Source: Heliocidaris tuberculata
Lineage: Eukaryota; Echinodermata; Echinoidea; Camarodonta; Echinometridae
Direction: 5' to 3'
Assembly (NCBI GenBank): GCA_025618425.1
Contig: CM046833.1
Span: 32,869,747-32,933,746 of the forward strand
Length of the DNA stretch: 64,000 nucleotides
Shown: positions 16,296 through 27,746 of the stretch, piece after piece
How the letters are laid out: each line of letters starts with the position of its first letter
Numbering within the stretch: position 1 is the stretch's first letter
Program-made: the position numbers and the translations under genes
The notes under the pieces: generated by a model
Told to the model about the DNA's origin: nothing
Database searches by the model: none
What the model saw: only the letters and a program-made list of their open reading frames with translations

Positions 16296-17039
16296 ATAGA
16301 TAATGCAGATCCTCGGGCTAGGATAAATAAAACGGCTATATAGTGGTCTTCGTGTAAACTAATTTTGGCATATTCAGTATGTCTTTATCCGACAGATGAA
16401 CCTTTATTTAATTGCCCTTAAATTCTCTCTCCGATCCGATCTGCTGTAAGTAGTTGGGCGCCATCTGTGTTTAGCAGTACATGTATAATTTGGAAATGGG
16501 AGCCCAATGCAAAGTGAATAATTATACAAATCCTAAACAAAAGTTCATTTAAATCTTTGATATGATGATAGCATATCAACAATCTGATTTTGATGATAAC
16601 TTGAAAAACGTAATTAATTTGAAAAATATGCGTGTAGGTATGAAATATGCGGGGGAAAAACGAAAAGATGAACCCACCTGAAAAACAGCCTCAACAAATG
16701 TGATCATCAGAGCTAACACGACACATTAATTTTGCTAAAATTGTAAAGTCTCAATTATAAACCCTACCCCCTTCCATCTCTCTCTCTCCAACATGCATAA
16801 TGGTCTAATTGTTCGGAAGATCGTCTATAAAAGTTATAACAGTAGCGTCGATAGTTGTCCGTCGATATTTGTTTATAGTATACAAAGAGACAGCTATTTC
16901 CTTTCCAAATATATATATCATCTATATATAATGAACAAGATATTTACTGACCATCGTGTGAGGGGTACAAGTAGTCTGATTTCAAGGTGGATTGTTATTT
17001 TTACTTCTCTGAGGCCAAGACATTGCCGTCTCCCTCTCT

Positions 17040-17098
<59 letters not shown>

Positions 17099-17340
17099 TC
17101 TCTCTCTCTCTCTGTCACTTTCTGTCACCCCCCCCCCCCGGTCTGTATATCATGATTTAAAAAAGAAAAAAGAAAAACAGACTGACACATACAAGTATAT
17201 GAATAACATTCCGTTCTTGTATAGCTTATTTGCGTTCTAGAATCCAAGCAATCACTTTTTTACCCGGTACCCATTTTACTTCTCCTGGGTTGAGAGTGGG
17301 TAATGTAGATTAATGTCTTATATACCAAATAACTTTATTG

Positions 17341-17410
17341 ACGCAGCTGGGATTTGAACCCCATACCACTTGATTCCATAGTCTTCTGATTTATCCACTG
17401 GTCACCCTTA
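17341..17410 (-). mobile_element. tRNA-derived SINE head or tRNA pseudogene
   Basis: On the reverse strand it reads an A-box-like CAGTGGATAAATC and then a B-box GGTTCAAATCC at tRNA-like spacing. The acceptor arms do not pair and the anticodon stem is weak, so it is not a functional tRNA. Confidence 0.45.
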
Positions 17411-18032
17411 AATACTAGTCTCAAAATGTATCTCACTAAAGTTTTTGGAACTAGAAAATCAGTATCCAGGCAATCCCATTTTCAATGAGAGGAGATATAT
17501 GTTTTTTTTTTTAATTCACTTCGCCTTGGAGCTTGGCTATGCTTCAAAGATTGATAGGAAAGACAAATTTTGTCTGTACAGATGATTCTTGATGACTAGT
17601 TATCTAGATGACATCAATCGCACTTGGCAAGGCCTGATTTCTGTTGAAATGTCTGATTTGGCTCTTTTGACGGACGACGTGTCAATTAGGTTAATACAAT
17701 TTTCGGAACAAATAAGGTTAAAAATGGCGAGAAAGGAGCGGCTTATATATCAAGGCTATTGACCTGTCCTTTCACACGCAATGAATTGTCATCTATAAGA
17801 AGTCTCTCCCCCCCCCCCCCCCCCCCTATGAACATATCAGCTGATATGATACAAGCTAAAGGTATACACAGTGATCTTAGGTCATGTTGAACAATACATT
17901 TTGAGGGAAAATAGTATTGAAAATGCAGGCAACTTTGTAAAATGTCAATTTTTATTCGGAGTCACTTTTGATGGATTTATTGTTTTTTTTAAATGTTAAA
18001 TGGTACTTTTGCTGGAAATTGAAAAACAAACA

Positions 18033-18135
18033 TTCTTCTTCTTCTTCTTCTTCTTCTTCTTCTTCTTCTTCTTCTTCTTTTTCCTCTTCTTCTTTTTCCC
18101 TTTCATTTTCTTTTTCTTTATCTTCTCCTTTTTTA
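18033..18135. repeat. CTT microsatellite
   Basis: An uninterrupted CTT run followed by degenerate T/C-rich sequence. It gives false poly-Ser and poly-Glu frames. Confidence 0.9.
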
Positions 18136-18340
18136 CTTCTTCTTTTTGCACTGTCGGTCATTGACCTCTAAATACACCGTCTTCATCCAAACCAATGGGG
18201 TCACGTGACGCATGACTTCTCATCACCATTTTTTCTCTCTAAACGAGTGTGAGATTTGGTAAAGCGGAAAACAGAAATCATCTTCAATATTACTCAACTG
18301 GTCTCTGTCCAAACCCGATGATCAAACTCAATTTGTAGTC

Positions 18341-20744
18341 ATGCGAATCATGTCTAGAACACAGGTGCTTGAATTGGCTAACATTTATCATTTTGTATAG
18401 GTTGTTTAAAAGAAGGTTGATCTTCTTCTCTTTTTTTAAGGTAAAGGTGAAATGTGAGCTCTCTCGTTCTTTTACTTTTCATGTGGAAAATATTGTAGGA
18501 CTGCCCTTAAGGTGTTCTCGTATAGCACATATATAGAAAATAATTATAACTTTCGACCAAATATTGGTGCCACATGATTGTATGTGCAGTCTATAACTGT
18601 GCCCGATGATTTTAATTTGTGATTTTCAGCGATATTTAGTCGATCTTTTTTTATATAATTTTGATGATTCCTACCTAAAACTAACATGCAGAAAAATTTC
18701 GAAGCAGTTTCGTTCTCAATGAAATTGTATGACCATGCAGAACTCATCATATCGTCTGTTTGGATCCAGAAGGGCGTTAATTTTGTGTAAAAGTATATGA
18801 GTTAACGCCCTTTTGGCTCCAAACAGACGATATCTCAAAGAGCAGCTATTAAAAGTGAGAATTTTTAATAGATAACCAATCAGGATAGCGCATTTTTGAC
18901 TTGCGTTTAATTTTTGAAACTTTTTATGCAAGAGGGTCCTTGAGTATGCATAAATCAATTGATATCCTTGATTTACATCATCTTTTATTTGACTAAAAAC
19001 AACAAAGAAAGAAACATACATGTATAAGAAAAAACAAAGAAAGAAAGAAACAAACAAAGAAACAAACAAAAAACAACAACCAAAAAACAGGCATTTGAAT
19101 ATATTTCCCAGTCAAATTTTGTTACAGTCATTATTTCTGGAGATGTGGGTCATGCCTTATAAGGTGCATGACCGGAAGTATGATTTGTTGAATAGATGTT
19201 TATCAGTGTACGTTGAAATTAATCAATTTTTGTAGTGTGAAGGAATAATCTCATGTAAGCATAAATGGCAAAGAGAAAGTATCATTCAACTTTTTAAAAT
19301 TCTTCTGCTTTTCGTAGAATTTCAGAATGAAAAATACATCGGAAAGTTCAAAGAAGGGTATTACGCTAGAGATTTTTTTTTTCTTTTCGTTTTTGTTGTT
19401 GTTGTTTTTTTTTGTTATTGTTTTTTTTTTTTTTGTTTTGTTTTGTTTTGTTGTTTTGTTGTTGTTGTTGTTGTTGTTTTTTTTTTTGGGGGGGGGGTAT
19501 TTTAGTATATTTATTCAGTGTTTCCGTCACAGTCGTAAAGAAGAATGATTCATTGTGCACTTATCAAAATAAGTAAATCAAACACGAATCATAAAAGTGT
19601 TATCGATTTGGTATCTCCTGCTCTCAGCACCTTCATGCTACCAGCCATCCCCCAAATCATGGTCTTGTTCCATAAGTTCAAGTTCATCGCATAACCATCA
19701 TTTAAGAAAACAAGAGTTCGTGATTAAGTATTATAGGTGAGGTAAACAAAAAATTAAATCTAACTTTTGGGTCATTATTTGCATTGTTATTATTTTTTTT
19801 ATTTTTTATTTTTTTAGATTTGTGTCTTAGCATCAGTGCATTCTTGAGGTGAACGGCCCGAGACCATAGATTGTTGAATGGATGTTTGATAACCATACCG
19901 TGAAATCAAAGCTTTTGTTGTGTAAGAGAAAATGCTCACACGATCCCGAATGGATTAGAGGTATAGCAATTTTTAGAAATTGGGCCTTCCATTTTTGAAA
20001 TTCTTCCGCAGTTGTTGCACTATGAAGCTATCTACTCTAAAATGTCAAATACATCGAAATTCTTAGAGAAATATACTAGTCACTGTTTGAGAGGAATTTG
20101 CTTTCTTTTCTGTTACGCGTTATTATTATGTTTGGCAAATGTACAACAAAAAGCAGCGTAAAAATATATATTTTTTAAAATCTCTTATCTATTCATCAGT
20201 TTCCTGTTTTTTGTTTGTTTGTTTGTTTTGTTGTTGTTTTTTTTGGGGGGGAGGGGTTGTTTGTTTGTTTGGTGTTTTTTTTTTTTTTTTTTTTTTTTTT
20301 TCTTTTTTTGGGGGGGGGGGGGGGGGGGGGGCTTGTTCGTGTTTATCCAATTCGCCTGATTCGTAAATATTGCCCATGATACTTTTGGTTGAATTTCGAT
20401 AAAATATTCTTCTTCATTAGCCGTTACTACAAATCAAATATAAGAAGCCCACTAGAAAAAAAATTAAGGTGTGCAAAACCTTTTTTGTTTTTTGCTTGTT
20501 TGTTTCTTTCCCTTTTTCCTTCTTTTTTCTTAATCTTTCTTTTAAGGAAAGATCTTTTCCTTTTCAGCGTTTGCCACTTTTCATTTGTTATTTTCATCTG
20601 TTTTATGTAGTTATATCGGCCATAATCTATTGACATCAAATCACATTTTTCTTGATTTAATTTCTGGATGCATATATGTCTGTAATTGAAGCCTAAGATA
20701 TTTGTTAACTTGATGCCAGTAAAATGAAAGATGAAAACTCAGCC
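18341..20744. repeat. Tandem duplication, copy A
   Basis: Starts ATGCGAATCATGTCTAGAAC and ends AAACTCAGCC. It is matched in order by 20745-24652. It contains one hairpin element, a 3' remnant of a GTTGCG-type MITE (about 18873-18940) and several T-run/G-run junctions. It lacks the insertions found in copy B, so it shows the pre-insertion state. No coding content. Confidence 0.85.
18751..18831. mobile_element. 81-bp hairpin element, copy 1
   Basis: 30-bp arms with two mismatches around a 21-base loop ending GTATATGAG. The arm begins ATCGTCTGTTTGG and ends GGGCGTTAA. Present again at 21149 and, diverged, at 57142. Confidence 0.85.
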
Positions 20745-21148
20745 ATGCGAATCATGTCTAGAACATAGGTGCTTGAATTGGCTAACATTTATCATTTTGT
20801 AGGTTGTTGAAAAGAAGGTCCATCTTCTTCTTCTTCTTCTTCTTTTTTTTAATTTTTAGATAAAAGTGAAAAATACATGTGAGGTCTCTCGTTCTTTTAA
20901 TTTTCATGTGGAAAAATATTGTAGGACTGCCCTTGAGGTGCTCTCGTATAGCACATATATAGAAAATAATTATAACTTTCGACCAAATATAGTCTATAAC
21001 TGTGCCCAAGGATTTCAATTATGTGATTTTCAACGATATTTAGTCGATCTATTTTTATCATTTTGACGATTCCTAAAAAGAACATGCAGAAAAATGTCCA
21101 AGCAGTTTCGTTCTCATTGAAATTGTATGACCATGCAGAACTCATCAT

Positions 21149-21229
21149 ATCGTCTGTTTGGATCCAGAAGGGCGTTAATTTTGTGTAAAAGTATATGAGT
21201 TAACGCCCTTTTGGCTCCAAACAGACGAT
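21149..21229. mobile_element. 81-bp hairpin element, copy 2
   Basis: Essentially the same as 18751-18831, and duplicated with the surrounding segment rather than independently inserted. Confidence 0.85.
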
Positions 21230-21263
21230 ATCTCAAAGAGCAGCTATTAAAAGTGAAAATTTT

Positions 21264-21392
21264 GCCCTCTTGCATAACAAGTTGCGTTTAAACGCAACTC
21301 AGAAAATCAAACGTAACTCGATTTTCAACCAATCAGGATAGCGCATTTTTGACTTTCGTTTAATTTTTGAAACTTTTTATGCAAGAGGGTCC
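21264..21392. mobile_element. GTTGCG fold-back MITE
   Basis: Ends GCCCTCTTGCATAACAAG and TTTTTATGCAAGAGGGT are inverted repeats, with GTTGCGTTTAAACGCAAC next to the left end and the CCAATCAGGATAGCGCA core. Same family as 27747-27897. Copy A keeps only its right half. Confidence 0.75.
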
Positions 21393-22552
21393 TGGAGTAT
21401 GCATAAATCAATTGATATCCTTGATTTACATCATCTTTTATTTGACTAAAAACAACAAAGAAAGAAACATACATGTATAAGAAAAAACAAACAAACGAAC
21501 AAACAAACAAACAAACAAACAAAAACAAAAAACAGGCATTTGAATATATTTCCCAGTCAAATTTTGTTACAGTCATTATTTCTGGAGATGTGGGTCATGC
21601 ATTATAAGGTGCATGACCGGAAGTATGATTTGTTGAATAGATGTTTATCATTGTATGTTGAAATTAATCAACTTTTGTAGTGTGAAGGAATAATCTCATG
21701 TAAGCATAAATGGCAAAGAGAAAGTATCATTCAACTTTTTAAAATTCTTCTGCTTTTCGTAGAATTTCAGAATGAAAAATACATTGGAAAGTTCACAGAA
21801 GGGTATTACGCGAGAGATTTCTTTTCTTTTCTTTTCGCTTTTTTTTTTTTTTTTTTTTTTTTAGGGGGGGGGGTTATATTAGTGTATTTATTCAGTGTTT
21901 CCGTCACAGTTGTAAAGAACAATGATTCATTGTTCATTGTACACTTATACAAATAAGTAAATCAAACACGAATCATAAAAATGTTATCGATTTGGTATCT
22001 CCTGCTCTCAGCACCTTCATGCTACCAGCCATCCCCCAATCATGGTCTTGTTCCATAAGTTCAAGTTCATCGTATAACCATCATTTAAGAAAACAAGAGT
22101 TCGTGATTAAGTATTTTTGTTGGTGAGGTAAACAAAAAATGAATATAACTTTTGGGTCATTGTTTGCTTTGTTTGTTTGTGTTTTTTTATTTTAATTTGT
22201 ATCTTAGCATCAGTTCATTCTTGAGGTAAATGCCCCGAGACCATAGAATGTTGAATGGATGTTTGATAATCATACCGTGAAATAAAAGCTTTTTATGTGA
22301 AGCCTGGCTCCATTAGAGCGCCGACAACATTAAAAAGGGTTGCGGAAGCAAATTATGTCATTTCGGCATTCTTTCCGCGCCAGACGCGGAAAAAATATGG
22401 GAATCATCGTTTCTTGGGACATTACTACGAATCTCTGCGTGTTGACTGCAGTCATACCTGGGAGTGTCCTAGGAATTAATCGGGAAGGTCGCGAAATGCC
22501 GCGCAAAATGCTGATCGTAGCAGGACAGCGCGGACACATCTAGGATCACACA

Positions 22553-22695
22553 GGCCCGTTGCACAAAACTTGCGTTTGAACGCAACTCAGGAAAATCAAA
22601 CGCAACTTTATTTTCAGCCAATCAGAAGTGCGCATTCAGGACTTGCGTTTGAATTTAAGAGTTGCGTTTAAAAGCAACTCTTTGTGCAACGGGCC
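22553..22695. mobile_element. GTTGCA/GTTGCG fold-back MITE (nested)
   Basis: Inverted ends GGCCCGTTGCACAAA and TTTGTGCAACGGGCC, an inner pair CTTGCGTTTGAACGCAAC / GTTGCGTTTAAAAGCAAC, and a central CCAATCAGAAGTGCGCA. It is inserted within the 22302-23332 transposon. Confidence 0.8.
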
Positions 22696-23128
22696 CCAGT
22701 TGTAAAATCACGGAAACCATTTAGATATGCGGACAATATCAGGAAATAATGCAAGGTTATCAATTCGGCGCCGACTTTGTTTTGTTTTTGTTTTTTTCTT
22801 CTCATATGCATGCTAGCCGTCATGGAAATCACACCAGCTGCAATTCATCATGCTGTATTGCTTCAAATCCAAGCTGAGAGAGATACTCAGCTTGCCTCTT
22901 GGAACCTTATCTTGACCACAAATGACCGCAGCGGCTTCGCGCACTCGCTTATAAAACCGCATCGGCTCCGCGCTTTCCTGAAGCATTCTGCGTGGCTTCC
23001 GCTTGCATTCGCGAAGCTCGCTGCCCGGCACCGCGAGGCTTTCAGGAGCGTTTGCAGAGAAAAGGCGGGATGTCCTGACGATGTCCGCACGACAACGCAG
23101 ACAAGTTGCCGAAGGTGTCAGGAAGTTC

Positions 23129-23176
23129 ATTTCCGCGTCCAAATTTTGGTCGAGACCAAAATTTGGAAGCGGAAAT
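23129..23176. repeat. 48-bp near-perfect palindrome
   Basis: Two 23-bp arms with one mismatch around GA. The core is CCAAATTTTGGTC / GACCAAAATTTGG. It lies inside the 1-kb transposon. Confidence 0.85.
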
Positions 23177-23401
23177 TTTGCCCTCTCCCGAAAGTGCGAA
23201 AACGCCGGTAAGTGTTTAGGAACGATAAAGACAGTGAAGGGAATCTTTCAAGAATATGCGGATAGGTTGCTGAATGAATGCGGATTTACTAATTTTGCAT
23301 TCCGGGTCTTGTCCGCTCCCTAGTGGACGTCAGGTTTAAGGGAAAATGCTCACACGATCCCGAATGGATTAAAGGTAGTATATAGCAACTTTTAGGAATA
23401 T

Positions 23402-23858
23402 AGATCGGTTCGGTAATCTATTCAAATTTATGCACATTTCTTCTCTAAGCACCTAGTGAAGGGCTATTCCATTAACCTGCATTTTATAAATGAGCCACAA
23501 TCAGGGGCAGCCGCCCCCCCTATGATTTTTCAAGTAGTGAAAAAAGAAAAAAAAAAGAAGAAAAAAGAAGAAAAGGAGGAAGAAAGGGAAGAAAGAAGAA
23601 AGAGGAGTATTAAAAAGAGAGGTCTTAATCATATAACTCTATATTACCCCTGTTATTTAATGGGAGAAAAAATATGACGTCATCTTTAGGTCGTCTTGCC
23701 CCTCCTATCAAAATACCCTGGCGCCGCCCCTGGCCACAATGCTTGGAATCCAGTTTGCATACATTATTTGTTGTTATGTCCGGCAAGTTTTCAGGTTGTC
23801 AAGAACAACCTTTGTTTGAAAGGTATGTATAAAATTTGCATACATTACCGAAGCTTTC
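23402..23858. mobile_element. AGACCG-TIR element (reverse orientation) with nested insert
   Basis: Same family as 14327-14550, inverted. Ends AGATCGGTTCGGTAATCTAT and GCATACATTACCGAAGCTTT. Absent from the equivalent site in copy A near 19982. It is itself split by the hAT-like element at 23502. Confidence 0.75.
23502..23732. mobile_element. hAT-like MITE with perfect 8-bp duplication (nested)
   Basis: 231 bp flanked by GCCACAAT at 23494-23501 and 23733-23740. Ends CAGGGGCAGCCGCC and GGCGCCGCCCCTG. The interior is purine-rich (GAA/AAG). The uninterrupted host sequence is seen in the 14.4-kb copy of the host element. Confidence 0.88.
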
Positions 23859-24659
23859 TATTGGGCCTTCCATGCACTATGAAGCTATCTACTCTAAAAT
23901 GTCAAATACATCAAAATTCTTAGAGAAATATAGTCATTATTTGAGAGGAATTTGCTTTTCTTTCTGCCTTTTACGCGTTATTATTTTATTTGTCACAAAC
24001 GTACAACAAAACGCAGCTAGAAAATATCTTTTTAAAAATCTTTTTATCTATTCATCAGTGTTATGTTGTTGTTTGTTTGTTTGTTGTTGTTTTGGGGTTT
24101 TGTTTGTTTTTGTTTTGTTTTTGTTTGTTTTTTTATTTGTTTTTTTATATTTTTTTTTGTTTTGGTTTTGGGTTTTGGTTGTGTTTTTGTTTGTTTGTTT
24201 GTTGTTGTTGTTGTTGTTGTTGTTGTTTTTTTTTTTTTTGGGGGGGGGGCTTGTTGGTGTTTATCCAATTTGCCTGATTCGTAAATATTGCCCATGATAC
24301 TTTTGGTTGAATTTCGATAAAATATTCTTTTTCATCAGCCGTTACTACAAAACAAATATAAGGAGCCTACTAGAAAACAAAAACATTTAAGGTGTGCAAA
24401 ACTTTTTTTGTTTGTTTCTTTGTTTCTTTCCTTCTTTTTTCTTAATCTTTCTTTTAAGAAAAGAACTTTTCCTTTTCAGCGTTTGCCACTTTTCATTTAT
24501 TTTCATCTGTTTTATATAGTTATATCGGCCATAATCTGTTTGACATCACATCACATTTTTCTTGATTTAATCTCTCGATGAATATGTCTGTAATTGAAGA
24601 CTAAGATGTTTGTTTATTTGATGCCAATAAAATGAAAGATGAAAACTCAGCCAATGATG

Positions 24660-24960
24660 AAAAGCAGAGATAGGAGATAATAGAGCGAGAGACAAACCCT
24701 GAAAAACCCTGAAAAAGGCGTCGAAAACTCACAATGTTCTTTGTAAGGATTCTCTATCCTCCAAAGCATGTCAACGCTTCTGATGTTTGGGAAAATACGA
24801 CACAAATATTTGAGATGAGTTTGTGTCCAATTCAGAGGGGATAATAAGAATTGTGTGGAAACTTTAACAAAACGAGGAACTTTTATGCCATATAACAATG
24901 GGAGGCCGAGGGATTCGAATCATCTACCATGCTCCTATTGTTGCATTGCAGGTGTTCTTA
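24660..24960 (-). mobile_element. Possible tRNA-derived SINE
   Basis: On the reverse strand a B-box-like GATTCGAATCC is followed by a non-repetitive body. The 83-aa open frame over it has no recognised domain. The call rests only on the tRNA-like head. Confidence 0.25.
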
Positions 24961-27258
24961 TTCATTCCGAAGAAAAGATGAAAAAGTATTAACTTATTTT
25001 TTTTTTTTTACCTTAGATTGAGAATGGTGATTTCTTTTTGATATTTATCATTAATTCTGTTTTGGCTTTCGGGGTCGGCTCTCTGTAGGGGTCGATAACC
25101 TAGCAATCGGTCCCTTGCTTATAACCTCCCTGCAATGATCATACTGAACAGCAATGGCGTAGCGTGGGTCCAGACATCAAGGGGACATTTGCCCTGGGGG
25201 GGGGGGGGGGCTGCACGGTTTTACGTGGTGGATGAAATGTGAATTAGTAAGGTCATCGACTGGGTGGAGGATGTGGAAAGGTGTTCTGTCATCTTATTCT
25301 CATCCTCTTCCCCTCTTCTTTTCCTTTTCTCTTTTTATCTCCCCTCCTTTTTTGCCATTCGATAGAGGCATATGCCCCCGTGTCCCTCCCCCATAACTTC
25401 ACCACTGTTCCTCTTTACAGAACGCGTGATTACTGTCAACTCATATTATGATAGTTCGCTTTTCAAAACATGAACATTAATTACCCTTTTCAAATTAATT
25501 AGCTTGAGGAAACCCCCAAATTATCAGGCTCATCGTAGGCGTAGATAATGAGATTTAAGCTCGATGCAGTGACTGAAGAAATTGATATAATACCAGAATT
25601 TGACTAATATTCCAGTATTTTCTGTTAAAAACGTTGCAATGACATCAGAATTTCAAAACTATACTATTATTGGGCGACTCTGATCCGTCAGTGTTTTCGT
25701 TGTGAAGAAGGAAAAATAACTGGGCATCAGGCTGCCCAACTTAATCTCAAGCATTTCTCTAGAAATCAGCCATAGCATTGTAGAATACAGTCATGATTTT
25801 ATTCTTCTCTTATGAGATTTTGCAGTCATTCATTGCAGTATTTTATATTTCGTATTATTGTTCCGTAGATAATTCTCATTATAAGCTGTGTCTGTAAAAT
25901 CAGTTGCCTAAGAGTACAGGCTTTGCAGTGACTATGACCCCATTTCAATTTCATGAGTATTTCCATCTTAAAAATCAACAGCGATTGCGAAGTGACCTCA
26001 ATTTAAGAATAATAAATCAACCAAATACAAAATTGTCTAAAAGAGATTGATCCAGTACAACCTACTCCAAATCCAATCCGATCGACATGGAATACCCTAC
26101 CAACCAAAACTCGTTTGTACACCCCTCTGATAGACACAGAGCACCCCCCCCCCCCCCCCCCCCCCTCGTCCACTACTACCGATGCCACGACCACTACCAC
26201 CGCCATTCCACGGACATCCATATTTGAATAGCGCTGGGGGAGGTGATTGTATAGCATATGCTGTCATGCAGATCAGAAATGTATTAATAATTGCATGGAA
26301 CATTTCTATGCCTTATGGATATTCGACAGAGTAAATAAAAGGCTTCGGGTCAAATCAGTTCGTTGGCACAGTTTGATCTGTATTAGTTTGCGATTTCGAT
26401 GATTGATTTGCGTAAACAAACGCGTTGGTTTGCATCCCCCTGTACAAGCAATACATCTCAATCACTCAGTTTTTATAAGAGCTAGATTGGTGGGGATTAA
26501 TGCGACCAAAATCCTAGAACAAAACGCTATTATGGAAGTTTTGATGGATTACATGACTGTAAAGAATTATGAAGAGTCGTTGACTCTGTAATATATTCCT
26601 AATACTATTATTCTCTTCTATATTCAGCATCTTCCCACAATATCGAATTGTCAGGACCTGAACGTTTTTCATTCTTGGCTTTCCCGCTCGAAGATTTTCA
26701 CGCGTTATTCTATTGGACTCAACCAACGACCGTAACCAAATCAAATGTGCATATTGTATATCTCTCCATACAATTTAACGTTGACAATCTTTCAATAACT
26801 TTCTTGACTATAGTGTACAGAGAGTATTTGGTAGACTATAATGCAACAAGTACTCTTTCACATTTGTGAATGAAAATGATTAGAGCTTCGCAGAACAATA
26901 CCAAATTCAAGCAGACAGATTATAAGTTAATGAGTAAAAAAAGCGCGTCTCATTTTCTAGTATTACGTTTGGCAAACTTTTGTAATATAAGGACAAAATA
27001 GCCGTAGTTATCTAAACACACACTGTACAATATTTTTTAAAAAAAGGAATATTAGTATATTACACTCGATTTTGTTCACTGTTGTTCATCCTGGTTTTCC
27101 CGTAACCATGGTAACATTGCTGATTTCAAACTGCTCTTTTGAAACGATAAATGAAACTGTGCAAAGGGTCAATACATGAAATGCTAAACAGTGACATTCT
27201 TGAAACGTATTTTATACATTCATTTAATTACCAAAATGTTCAAGAAACACTGGCAATA
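24961..27258. other. Intergenic stretch, little recognisable
   Basis: Apart from a probable hAT-like element at 25152-25407 and C-runs at 26145-26165, the sequence appears unique and AT-rich. Several open frames of 60-85 aa lack any familiar domain or conserved splice context. Confidence 0.5.
25152..25407. mobile_element. Probable hAT-like MITE
   Basis: The left end CAATGGCGTAGCGTGGG and the right end CCATAACTTCACCACTG are weak inverted repeats of the CAGTGGCGTA type, around a long G-run. No target duplication seen. Confidence 0.45.
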
Positions 27259-27519
27259 AGTATAATATACGGGGTAAGCTCGCTAGTCATAAGGACCGCT
27301 ATTCATAAGGACCACTTATTCATAAGGACCGCTATCCATAACGCATGACTAAATGAATAGCAGTTTTGTATGAATAGCGGTTCTTCTAAATACCTCTCCA
27401 TTCATAAGGACCACTATTCATAACTATTCATAAGGACCGCTATTCATAACGCGTATTAAATGAATAGCGGTTTTCTACGAATAGCGGTCCTTATGAATAG
27501 CGAGCGGACCCGTATTATA
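27259..27519. mobile_element. Fold-back element built from an ATAAGGACCGCT motif
   Basis: The ends GTATAATATACGGGG and ACCCGTATTATAC are inverted. The interior repeats ATTCATAAGGACCGCTATT-like units in both orientations, at least five forward and four reverse, with CATAACGC spacers. Confidence 0.75.
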
Positions 27520-27746
27520 CATAATGGTAAATGGACCCAACAAATAGCATAAGCTTGTCAAGGTTAGCCCCATTCAATACAGCACAATTCATGGCAATGA
27601 ATTAATCATTAAGGAAATCATTGCACCATAAACTAGTAGTTTTGATTATCATGCATACAACTAACGTTGAAACATTTCTTCTGTAATCAAACGCGAGACG
27701 ATAAATATGTACACAATGTGAATTAGCCCTATTTAAACAATCTGAT

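Larger units (their letters stand above)
16296..18340. other. Intergenic stretch with microsatellites and a tRNA-like remnant
   Basis: Holds a CT/CA/CT compound microsatellite (17051-17114) between C-runs, a reverse-strand tRNA-like segment near 17341-17410, a C-run at 17809-17826 and a CTT array (18033-18080). No exon recognised. Confidence 0.5.
22302..23332. mobile_element. About 1.03-kb GC-richer DNA transposon
   Basis: The left end CCTGGCTCCATTAGAGCG and the complement of the right end, CCTGACGTCCACTAGGGAGC, are imperfect inverted repeats of about 26 bp. It is absent from the matching site in copy A near 19915. Base composition is visibly richer in CpG than its neighbours. It contains a nested GTTGCG MITE (22553-22695) and a 48-bp palindrome (23129-23176). 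Open frames of 144, 109 and 106 aa inside it have no recognised domain. Confidence 0.7.
20745..24652. repeat. Tandem duplication, copy B (with insertions)
   Basis: Same order as copy A but about 1.5 kb longer. Two transposon insertions (22302-23332 and 23402-23858), plus the 5' half of a GTTGCG MITE that copy A has lost, account for nearly all of the difference. Confidence 0.85.

Noticed and set aside
17341..17410. Functional tRNA gene on the reverse strand
   Set aside because: A- and B-box-like motifs are present, but the acceptor stem does not pair and the anticodon arm is poor. Treated as a SINE head.
22777..23211. 144-aa + strand frame in the 22.3-23.3 kb insert
   Set aside because: Not low complexity, but no known domain, overlapped by reverse frames of similar length, and contained in a TIR element. 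Kept only as part of the transposon.
24890..24960. Functional tRNA gene (GATTCGAATCC on the reverse strand)
   Set aside because: Only the T-arm-like part is visible and no 5' half pairs with it.
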